DNA from: Cohnella hashimotonis
Lineage (GTDB): Bacteria > Bacillota > Bacilli > Paenibacillales > Paenibacillaceae
DNA: 64,000 nucleotides
Assembly: GCF_030014955.1 (NCBI RefSeq)
Contig: NZ_JAGRPV010000001.1
Span: 7,623,501-7,687,500 of the forward strand
Reading direction: 5' to 3'
Shown: piece by piece, positions 1 through 9,600 of the stretch
Numbering within the stretch: the first letter of the stretch is position 1
How the letters are laid out: each line of letters begins with the position of its first letter
Position numbers and translations under genes: made by a program
Notes under the pieces: model-generated
Seen by the model: the letters and a program-made list of their open reading frames with translations, nothing else
Told to the model about the DNA's origin: nothing
Databases searched by the model: none

Positions 1-33
1 AGCCGCTTCACGGATGGGGAGACAGGAGAAAAG

Positions 34-1230
34 CTAGCGGAATTGCAGCACGAACGAGGCATAACGGCCATCGGTATCTTCCGCCGGCGCCGGAACCGCA
101 CGCTCCTGCGCATAAGGCGGCTTCGTCCCTTCGAGGAGCAGCCTGTCGCCGTCCGGACTCCAGGCCAGCAGCATGGGGACGATCCCTTGATAGACGACGG
201 CTTCGTTCAGCACGTTGTTGCCCTGCAGTCTGCCGGCCACGACCGTATCGTCGCCGCGCGAGAAGGCGATCGTCTGCTTGTCCGCCGACAGACTGAACAG
301 GCCCGTCCCTTCCGCGAGCACGGTCAGCGCGCCATTGCGCGCGTCGTAGCCGAACAACGTATCGTCGGCGCCCGCGAAGACGATCTGGCTGTCGTTGACC
401 CAATCGGCCGAGCCCGCGCCGGAGAGCGGATGCGAATAACGGCTCTCGAAGGCGCCGCCGGCTCTCTCCGCGAGCATCACGTAACTTCGGCCCTCGCGCA
501 GCTGTCCGTCCTGGCTCTTCTCGTCGTCCTTGTAGACGATCAGCGCTTTCGCGCTGTCGTTCGACAGCTTGACCGATACGATCGCAGCCGATGAAGACGT
601 GTCGGCAGTCCATTCGTAGCTTGCCGTGCCGCCGGTCTTCGCGTCGTAAACCTCGATGCGGTCGGCGCTCGCTTCGGGCTCCCGAACGCTGTACGCCAAG
701 TATCGGCTATTGTCCGACCAGGTGAACGGATACTTGCGCCACTTGAGCGCCGCGTACGGGATCGCCGCTACGTCGCGGCCGTCGTCGGCCGCGAGCAGCT
801 TCAACTTATAAGCGCTCCCTTTAGCGTCTGCGTCTTTGGCGAGGCCGAGCAGCAGAAGCCCGTCCGGCGAGACGCCCAGCGGGATGATGTAGGGGTCGCT
901 CAGCACGGCCGGATCGCGATAGGGGGTCGCAAGGGATACGAAGCCGCGCTCGGTATCGTTGGCATACCCGATCAGCCGGCCGCCGGCCGCCCAGCCGAGC
1001 GGATAGCCGAGGGTCCGCTCGCCGAACGAGACCTTGAAAATCGACCGCACCTCGAACGTCGTATCGATGCCGTCCGTCGACGCAGCCGACGCCGCGTCGG
1101 GGATGACGACCGTCTCCGAGCGGAGGCGGCTCGCGCAGCCTGCCAGCAGGGCGAACGCCGCCGCCAGCGCGAGCGCGAGCATCCCGCCGCGCAGCGCTTT
1201 TCCCGTCTTGCGCCATGTCACAGACCTCAT
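34..1230 (-). CDS. Lipoprotein with PD40/TolB-like propeller repeats
   Basis: 398 residues. The N-terminus is basic and then hydrophobic, ending in a lipobox (LLAGC), so it is probably lipidated and held on the outer face of the membrane. The body has repeated blade-like segments such as WSDNSRYLAYS and WSPDGDRLLLEG, which resemble the PD40/WD40-like repeats of TolB-type propellers; no catalytic residues are recognisable. Its start overlaps the end of the histidine kinase gene by 4 bases (ATGA), so it is the third gene of a regulator-kinase-lipoprotein operon. I infer a sensory accessory or ligand-binding role for the kinase. The divergent giant SLH protein also has PD40-like repeats, which suggests a shared theme. 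Family assignment is moderate; lipoprotein status is strong. Confidence 0.75.
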   Translation of the reverse strand: MRSVTWRKTGKALRGGMLALALAAAFALLAGCASRLRSETVVIPDAASAASTDGIDTTFEVRSIFKVSFGERTLGYPLGWAAGGRLIGYANDTERGFVSLATPYRDPAVLSDPYIIPLGVSPDGLLLLGLAKDADAKGSAYKLKLLAADDGRDVAAIPYAALKWRKYPFTWSDNSRYLAYSVREPEASADRIEVYDAKTGGTASYEWTADTSSSAAIVSVKLSNDSAKALIVYKDDEKSQDGQLREGRSYVMLAERAGGAFESRYSHPLSGAGSADWVNDSQIVFAGADDTLFGYDARNGALTVLAEGTGLFSLSADKQTIAFSRGDDTVVAGRLQGNNVLNEAVVYQGIVPMLLAWSPDGDRLLLEGTKPPYAQERAVPAPAEDTDGRYASFVLQFR

Positions 1231-2696
1231 CGCCCGAACACCCCCCTCTCCGCGGCGTATGGCAGCGCGACCCGCACCGAAGTCCGCCTGTCTTCGCTGT
1301 CGATTCGAATCGTGCCGCCGTGCCGCCCGACGATCGCATGGCTGATGCTGAGGCCCAGCCCGACGCTGCCGGTCTCCCCCGAGCCGGCTTCGCCCCTGTA
1401 GAACGGCTCGAAAATCCGCGCCAGTTGCGCGTCCCCGATCGGCTCGCCGATGCTGTCGATCCGGCAGCGAACCGTCGCCGCCTCCCGCTCCGCCCGGACG
1501 TCGATCTCCGTTCCCGCGTCGCCGTACTTAATCGCATTGTCGACCAGATTGATGAACAGCTGTCTGAGCTGATCCGCATCGCCTTCGACGAACAGGTCTT
1601 CGTCGGCCGCGCACGCGATCGTCTTCCCGTACCGCTCCGCCTTGAAGGCCATCGACTCGCACACGTCCCGCAGCAGCCGGGCCGCGTCGAGCCGTTCAAG
1701 CTCGTCCGCCCGCAGCTCGGGCCGGGGATTGGACTGCTCCAGCAGATGCACGACCAGTTCGTGCAGGCGGCGGCCCTCTTGAACGATATGGTCCATGCCC
1801 TTGGCGAAGAAGGCCGGATCGTCCGCCCCGTTCGACCGGATCATCTCGGCATAGCCGATGATCGACGTCAGCGGCGTCTTCAGCTCGTGCGTGACATTGT
1901 CGAAAAACTGCTTGCGCTGCGCATTAAGCGCCTTCAGCCGGTCGCGGTCCGACTCGATCGTCGCGATCTGTCCCCGGATTTTTCCGATCATCGTGTTGAA
2001 GTTGTCGGCCAGCCTGCCGACTTCATCCCGCCGCCGGATCGTGAGATTGACGTCCAGGACGCCGTCCGTCACCTGAGACGAAGCCTTCGTCAGCTTGACG
2101 ATCGGCACGGTGACGTGGCGCGACAGCAGGTAGGCGAACAGGAAGGCAGCGGCAAAGACGGCCAGCGCGATGTAATAGAGGGAATCGAGAATGCGGCGGC
2201 TCTGCTCGTAAAGTGGTGAGTAGTCCTTGGCGAAACGCAAGATGCCGACCTTCTTGCCGTCCACGACGACCGGATAAGCGTACAGCACCGAGGCCGTGCC
2301 GTGTTCGTAGGATACCGAGTACGCCGTCTCGCCGCTGACGGCATGACGCAGATCGTCGGCCGTCCCGCCGGAGAACGCCGCCTTGTCGGATGCGTACAGC
2401 AGCTCGCCTGCCGGCGAATACGCGCCGACATCGTCCGAGGTGGCATGACGCAGATCGCCGACCATCTCCTCGGCCATCTGCGCGAAGTAGATCTCGTCGC
2501 TTGCGTAATGATTGATGAGAAACGCCTGCCGGACGTAAACGCCGCTGTTGTTTTTGAGGCCGATCAGATCGTCCGTTATAATCTTTCGGTTGCCCGACGC
2601 GATGATGCCCGCGATGATCTGGTTCAGCAGCAGGAACGATACGCAGAAAATAACGAAGAAACCGACGGCGAACTTGGTGCGGATCGTCCGGAACAT
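1227..2696 (-). CDS. Sensor histidine kinase (HAMP, HisKA, HATPase_c)
   Basis: 489 residues. There are two membrane segments (about 8-32 and 172-193) flanking an extracytoplasmic domain of about 135 residues, then a HAMP linker. The phospho-acceptor box VTHELKTPLTS has its histidine at residue 270. The C-terminal ATPase domain has the N box (NLVDNAIKYG) and a G2 box (VGLGLSISHAI). It lies 2 bases downstream of the OmpR-type regulator gene and overlaps the lipoprotein gene, so the three are one operon. It autophosphorylates and passes phosphate to the regulator. The ligand is unknown; cell-surface genes next door suggest envelope sensing, which is inference. Confidence 0.93.
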   Translation of the reverse strand: MFRTIRTKFAVGFFVIFCVSFLLLNQIIAGIIASGNRKIITDDLIGLKNNSGVYVRQAFLINHYASDEIYFAQMAEEMVGDLRHATSDDVGAYSPAGELLYASDKAAFSGGTADDLRHAVSGETAYSVSYEHGTASVLYAYPVVVDGKKVGILRFAKDYSPLYEQSRRILDSLYYIALAVFAAAFLFAYLLSRHVTVPIVKLTKASSQVTDGVLDVNLTIRRRDEVGRLADNFNTMIGKIRGQIATIESDRDRLKALNAQRKQFFDNVTHELKTPLTSIIGYAEMIRSNGADDPAFFAKGMDHIVQEGRRLHELVVHLLEQSNPRPELRADELERLDAARLLRDVCESMAFKAERYGKTIACAADEDLFVEGDADQLRQLFINLVDNAIKYGDAGTEIDVRAEREAATVRCRIDSIGEPIGDAQLARIFEPFYRGEAGSGETGSVGLGLSISHAIVGRHGGTIRIDSEDRRTSVRVALPYAAERGVFGR

Positions 2697-2698
2697 GG

Positions 2699-3397
2699 CT
2701 AGTCCCCCCGCTTCTCGAACTTGTAGCCGATGCCGAACACGGTCGTGATCCAGTCGCCGGCGTCCAGCTTCTTGCGGAGCCGAAGCACATGCGTGTCGAC
2801 CGTCCGCGTATCGCCCGCAAAATCATAGCCCCACACCAGATCCAGCAGCTCCACGCGCGTGAAAATTTTGCCGCGGCGGCCGTGCAGCGTCATCAGCAGA
2901 TCGAACTCCTTGGGCGTCAGCTCGACCGTCTCCCCGCCTTTGCGCACAAGCCGCTCGCCGACGGCGATCTCCACGTCGCCGAAGCGGACGGGCGCAGCCG
3001 CCTCGGGCTCCTCGGCCGCGCGGTTCGACTGCGCCACCCGGCGCAGAATCGTCCGGATGCGGGCCACGACCTCCCGCATGTCGAACGGCTTCGTCATATA
3101 ATCGTCCGCCCCGAACTCGAGACCCAGCACCTTGTCCGTAATATCCGACCTTGCCGTCAGCATCAGGATCGGAATATTGCGCGCCGCCGTCACGTGCCGG
3201 CAGAGATCGAGCCCACTCATGTCGGGCAGCATCCAGTCGAGCAGCAGCAAGTCCGGTTCGAACCGCGCCGCCTCTCGCAGCGCCTCCGCGCCGGTGCCGG
3301 CCGTCTGCGTGCGGAAGCCCTCCCTTGCCAGTCCGTATGCCAGCAGATCGGCGATCGCCGCTTCGTCTTCGACAATCAAAATTTTAGTCCCGTTCAT
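2699..3397 (-). CDS. OmpR/PhoB-family response regulator
   Basis: 232 residues. The receiver domain has the acidic pair at E10/D11, the phospho-acceptor Asp54 in LLLDWMLPDMSG, and the conserved Lys in TKPF near residue 104. A winged-helix DNA-binding domain follows, with the typical LTPKEFDLL and DTHVLRLRKKL signatures. It is first in the operon with the adjacent kinase and lipoprotein. It is divergent from the SLH protein gene across about 250 bases, which makes that gene a plausible target (inference). Confidence 0.94.
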   Translation of the reverse strand: MNGTKILIVEDEAAIADLLAYGLAREGFRTQTAGTGAEALREAARFEPDLLLLDWMLPDMSGLDLCRHVTAARNIPILMLTARSDITDKVLGLEFGADDYMTKPFDMREVVARIRTILRRVAQSNRAAEEPEAAAPVRFGDVEIAVGERLVRKGGETVELTPKEFDLLMTLHGRRGKIFTRVELLDLVWGYDFAGDTRTVDTHVLRLRKKLDAGDWITTVFGIGYKFEKRGD

Positions 3398-3535
3398 GCT
3401 CGCACCCTCGCCGTCCGTTTTTACTTATTTTAACCGATCGCGGTCCGGCTTGCCCGCAGGGCGATTCGATGAAGCCGTTTCCTGACGCCGGCCCGCCCCC
3501 AACGCGCCGTGCCTATGACTTTTATGACAACAGGT

Positions 3536-3550
3536 CATGACCGCGTCATG
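3536..3550. promoter_or_regulatory. Perfect palindrome in divergent intergenic region
   Basis: CATGAC-CGC-GTCATG is a perfect 6-bp inverted repeat with a 3-bp spacer, between the divergent response regulator and SLH protein genes. Further TGAC-type half-sites lie nearby (3526-3530 and about 3573). It may be an operator for the response regulator or another factor. Short palindromes occur by chance, so confidence is low. The rest of 3398-3651 shows no gene; a strong Shine-Dalgarno (AGGAGGAGGAA) precedes the SLH gene at 3634. Confidence 0.25.
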
Positions 3551-3651
3551 CCAAGTTTGGGTACGTCGATCCTGACGTACGCCGAGCCGTCCATGAGATG
3601 ATGGCAGGAATACTGCGATACGTGTCGGTATCCTAGGAGGAGGAAGATGCA

Positions 3652-6600
3652 ATGGGACGGGCATGGAGGAAGATGCGGACCCTTACGGTTGTTATCTTTG
3701 CACTATCGCTTCTGCTCAACGGAAACTTGAATCCATTGTCGGCCGCGCCGGAGGCGCTGGAGGCGGACAGTTCGGCGCTGAATCGGTCGGGGCTGTCGCG
3801 AACGGCTGGCCTGGCTGAACAATCAATTAATCATACGGTGAAGGTCGCCGAGATGGTTGCGCCGCCAAGCGGCGACGGTCTTCCGCATGAAGAGACGGGC
3901 CCGGCGCTCGGCGTCTCCGCCGCGAGGGACTGGAGCCAGGGCGAAGTCCATTTCCGATGGGAGTTGGCGGCCTCCGATGAAATCGAGATTCGTTGGGACG
4001 CGTTGACGATTCCCGATCCCAATGATCCGAATCAGCGGATTCCGGCGGAGGGGGTCGACCACTATGCGCTAAAATGGAAGGTTGGGGGCGCGTGGGTGAC
4101 CCTCAAGGAAACGAAGGACGATTTCTATTTCCTGCATGCGGGCTTACCTGAGGCGAGCTTTGCGGACTACAGACTCGATGTCTACGACGAGACGGGCGAA
4201 AGCGAGTATTTCTTGTTCACGGCAGCGACCGATCATAAGAACGAACGGCCGATCCTCTCCGGCCTCGAGCTCGGCCTGTACGAGGAGACGATCAGCGCGG
4301 ACGGCTCCGCGGTCGTCTTCATGGCGAGCGGCCAGGACCCGCAGCTTCCCGGCTCCGCGGACGGCAAGACCGGCTTGTATCTGTATCGCCAGGCGGGGAA
4401 CGGGAGCATCGTGCGCCTGGACGACGCCGCCTCCGATATGGGCGGAGCGGGCCCGGCGCTCGCGATCAGCGGCGACGGCAGATATATCGCTTACCCGAAG
4501 GGAAGCTACGATAAGGGGTACGGACTGTATCGCTTCGACACGGTTGCGGGCACCAGTCAATTGGTCGCTCTGCCGGGCCCGACCGGCTTCGAAACCGTCG
4601 GTATAAGCGGAGACGGGGGCAAGCTGGTGTTCGACTCCTCCTCGACCGACCTTGTTCAGGGAGATACGAACGAAGTGAAGGACGTTTTCCTGTACGACTT
4701 CGCGCTGCCCGAAGCCGAGCGGCTCCGCCGGATCAGCCTGACCACCGACGGCGGGCAGGCGCAGGATGACAGCCTTCAGCCCGCGATCAGCGCGGACGGG
4801 CGCTATGTCGCGTTCGTATCAGAGGCGTGGGAATACGTGCCGGACAAGGACGACAGCGGCGCAGACCGCAGCCGGCTTTACCTATATGACATGCACGCCG
4901 TGACGCACCTCGAGATCGTGGACGAAGAGACCGACTCCGGCACCTTTACCTGGCCTTCTTTGTCCGCGGACGGCAGTAAAATCAGCTATCTGAACGAATA
5001 CAACCGACGCAAGGTCCGCATCGGCGTGTACGACCGCAGCCAGTCCGCGGAGATCTGGCATCTGGGCACCATCAACAACATTTCAATGGATGGCCCGAAG
5101 CTGACGGGCGACGGGAATTTTGTCTATGTCAAGCTGCACAACGCAGACATTTATTCCCCGGCGGAGCCTTATCGATCGCGCGCTTACGTACGGTACGATA
5201 TTCGCGAGGAGAATACGTACCGTTATGTCGGCAGGCCTCTGGCCGACAGCTCGCTCAGTCTGAGCGAGGACGGAACGAGAGGCGTTTTTGCATATGAACG
5301 TTATCCGAATCCGGATAACGAAGAGGTTTCGAGCGAACCGCAGGGCATTCACCTTCGCTACGTATGCCTGGCCTCCTGCTCGGACACGCCGCCGCCCGGG
5401 GATGCGGTGACAAAAGCGAGCATCGAGCTGCCGCAGCAGGTGAACGGCGCCGTTCCGATGAACGGCCCGGTGATCATTCGCGCCCTGGCGCAGCCGAATC
5501 TGCAGCTGCAAGCGAACATTGCCTACAAGTTAGCGGGGCAGGACGACAGCCTTACCGCCACTGTGCCGCTTGTCGCCGCCGCCGATGAGCCGCGCGCGTA
5601 CCGGGCGGACTGGACGGTGCCGGCCGGCGCGCGCGAGATCGTGTCCGTGCGCGTGCAACCGAAGGACAAACCCGAGAATGGGAAGACAGCCGACGGCGTA
5701 CCGGTGGAAGTCGCGGGCGCGCTGAAGGTGAAGCTGACCACGGCGGACGCCGCCCAGCTGAAGGGCGCTCGCGTGAGTTTGTGGAGCCCGACTGCCAAGC
5801 TTGGCGGGTCGACTGCATTTTCGGATAAGCTGGATGCCGTAATCGCGGCGAGAGCGGCGTCCGACTATACGCTGCGCGTGGTCGACGCCGATGGACGGCT
5901 GCTCAAGGAGATGACCGGCATCGCAGTGAGGGCGGGGGAACAAAGCGAGCTGTCCGTCGCTGTCGTCGCTGCCGCGCAGCTTGTCGTCGCAGCGATTGAC
6001 GAAAGAAGCAATCCGGTTGCGAATGTGCAGGTGGAAGTCCGCGGCGCTGACGGCGGCGAATTGCTTTACGGCGGCAAAACGGCCGGAGACGGACGGCTCG
6101 CGATTGCGGGCAGCTACTTCTCCGGACAGGAGGTCCAGATCAAGCTGACCGCTCCCGCTCCCTATCAATCGCCTGCTCCGCAAAAGGTTACGCTGAAGGC
6201 GGGTGGTCAGGAACACGAGATCAAGCTGGTCAATCTCGACTTCGGGACGCTGGAAGGAACGGCGCTCGTTGGCGGCAAGCCGGTTGCCGGCGTGACCGTC
6301 AAGCTGCTGGCGAATTATGGCGGCATCCTCGGCAAGACCGTAACGGACGCGCAAGGCCACTATGAGCTGCGGGCGCCGGCTGGCGAGTACGCGGCGGTGG
6401 GCGAACGAACGGAAGCGCCGCTGTATCTAAGCCAGCAGCATCCGGTGACGCTGCGGGAAGGACGAACGGACACGCTGAATATTCCGCTCAGCGATCAAGG
6501 CTTCGGCCGGATCAAGCTGGACGTTAAGGTAAGGCATATCGACGGGAGCGTGGAGCCGGTCGCCATCACGGACTGGCGGGCGGCCGTCCACTACAGCCTG

Positions 6601-9600
6601 CAAGTCAAGGCGCTTAACGCCGCGCAAGGCTACCGCCTGAATGCCGTCGACGAACGCGGCATACCTGTGTATGGCACGCCGGGCGATACGCTCGAAGTAT
6701 GCGCCTCCGGGCAGGAGGCGGGACTAAGCGGCGCTTGCGCGCAAGTGACGTTGAACGACGCCAGGGAAGCCGTGGCGACGCTTGTGCTGAAGGAAGCGGC
6801 GAGGCTGTCGGGCAAAGTCGTCAATTACACGGCCACGACCTACGGCTTCTTCCAATGGCGCGAAAACGAAAGCGAATATTGGCGCTCCGGGAAAAGCCTG
6901 ATCTTCAACGACAAGGGCGAATATCTTCTTACGATGCCTTATGCGGGTCAGTATCGTCTGAACATTAAAGACAATGGCGGGCTTGCCTATCAATTGGATG
7001 GCGCAGCCGCGCAAGATCAGTGGGTGCGCCTTCCCCCCGTTACGCTCACTGCCGACACCTTGCGGTTCGCGGAAAAGCCCGGCAACGGATACGCGCAGGA
7101 CGATCTCCGCGCGGCGCCGAGCGGCACGGCGTCCTTGCAGGCCGCCTATCGGCTTGACGGAACCGTGGCGGTCGACAATGCCGCATTGATCGTCTCCGTT
7201 CCGGCCGGAACTTCTCTGCTGGCGGGCAGCGTGATGCTGAACCGGACGCAGGTCGCCGCGACCGATGAAGGCGGCGGGACATACGCGATCGCGCTGGGCC
7301 GTCTGGAGCCGGGCGCGCAAGGGACGTTGTCCTATCGGATCTCTCTCGACGAAGCGGTCCCGGATGAGACGCTGCACCAGGTTTTCATCCGCTACGGCAA
7401 GCCGTCGGGGGTCGGCACGAACCAAGAGACGATCGGTTCGGCCTACGTCCGCACCGCCGATATTACGCTGGAGGCGCCGGAGACGGCGAGCCAGCGGTCG
7501 TTCACGGTCAGCGGACGGGCCCCCGCCGGCAAGCGGGTGCTTGTCTATGCCGACCGGGCGCTTGTCGGCAGTGCGCAGGCGACTGCAGGAGGCCTGTGGT
7601 TTGCCAAGATTGAACTGCCGGACAGGGCGTCCGATCTCGTCTGGCGGCAGCAAGGCGCCTACCGTCTGACCGCCGGCGTCGAAGAGGAGACCGGCTATGC
7701 GGAATCGCGCCCGGCGCTTGTGGAATTCGATCCCGATGCGCCGGCCGTCGTCGAGATGTCGATGCGCCAGGATGGCGGACGCGCAGCCACATTCAGCCCT
7801 GCAGACGGTATAGCCCGCTTTCCGTTCGTTATCGTACCCGGCCAGTCGATCTTCATCGATATGCGCATTTCGCATGCGGAACGGATCAGCAATCCGACGG
7901 TCAAGATCGGCAACCTGACGGCTGAATTGACGGAGAGCGAACCCGGGCAATTCCAGGCGGTCATCGTTCCCCAGTATAATCTGGGAACAGGCGTGTTCGT
8001 GAGCTACGACACGGCGCCCGCGGCTATCCAGGCAAGAACGGAGGAACCGACCGCGGAACAATGGGAGGCTCAGCAAGCCGCCTTGGCCGCCGACGGGGGA
8101 CCCGTACAGGGCGACGTCTTGAATCCAAGTACGGACGGGCCGGATCCCGAAGCGGCGTATACGCCGACGTACAAGGTCGTGTTTCCGGACAAAGACCATA
8201 CCGAAGCGCATGTCCGAATGAGCCTTAAGGCAGAGCGGCTCGGGGGCGATCCCGTTCCGTACCGCGGCTTCGAGCCGACCCTGGACTCGACGGGCGTACT
8301 GACCGTGAAGGGCAGCATTTCCCGCGCCGCCTTGACGAATGATCAACTGCGCGAGCTGGCCGCTTTTTCGCCCAAGCTGCAGTCGCTCGCAGACCCGGGA
8401 GACCCGCTGTCGACCGACTACCTCGGCATCACGCTCGCCGTCGCCTTCCCGAAGGCGGAGAAGTTCAATACGGCGTTAGGCATTCTAGGCGGTCTGAAAA
8501 GCTATGTCAGCGACACGATGGATTTTATGGACTATTCCGACCAGCTGCTGCAGTTCCAGGACTATGTCGTTCAGAACGAATGTCATGCGCCGAGTGTCAA
8601 GTATTTCGTCGACCAGACCGAATTGCTGTTCGATATGGCCAGCTCCGGCCTCGTCGTCAAAAACGCCATCACCGGCATCGGGCTCGTGGCGGGAGTTGCC
8701 TTGTCCAAGCTGCCTGCATGGGTGACGGGCTCCGCCGGTTTGTATATGACCGCGATCAACGACGCCGTCATGAGCAATTGGAACAAGCGTCTGGACGACT
8801 TGAAAAAAGAATTCGAGGACAACAAGAAATGGCGCGACAAGATGGCTGAAGCCGGCGCGATCGATCGCTGTAAAAAGAAGGAAGAGAAAGAGGAAGAGCC
8901 GCAGAAAAAGGTGGCCGATCCGGTATGGATCTGGGACCCGAGCGGTTATGTCTATGAAGCCGTATCCGGCAACCGGATCGAAGGCGTGACGGCTACGCTG
9001 CTTCAGGAAGATCTGTCGCATGCGGGCGATTGGAAGGAATGGGATGCCGACTGGTACGGCCAGACCAACCCGCTCGTCACCGACGCGCAGGGCAAGTACG
9101 GTTGGGACGTGCCGGAGGGCAAGTGGCGAGTCCTATTCTCCAAGGACGGTTACCTGCCTGCGCAAAGCGAGGATCTGACCGTTCTGCCGCCTCACTTTGA
9201 CGTCAACGTCGCCATGGTGTCGCTGGATGCCCCGGTTCCGGCTGCAGGTCAAGCTGTGGTCGGCAAGCCGATCGGCCTTGCGTTCAGCAAATACATGGTC
9301 GCGGATACGGTCATATCCGGCGGCATTATCATGGAAAATGCCGCAGGGGATCAGGTGAACGGCCGTATCGAAGCCGTCGATCCGCAGACGGACGAGGCCG
9401 GTCAGACGCTTGCCCGCAGCTTCCGTTTCGTGCTTGACGAACCGGCGGCTGCGGGGGAAACCTACCGAATGCGCGTACTGGCGCACGTTCAAACCTACGC
9501 GCATGTAGGGATGGATATGGAACGGGCATTTGATCTGACCGTACTGCCCGCCGATACCCCCGTACAGGAAGCGGCAAGCGGTTTGAAGGCGATCGCCGGT

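Noticed and set aside
6724..8346. Long minus-strand frame inside the SLH gene
   Set aside because: It is a GC-rich antisense shadow without RBS or family match; similar shadows occur under the RND pump, 42-45 kb kinase and regulator genes.
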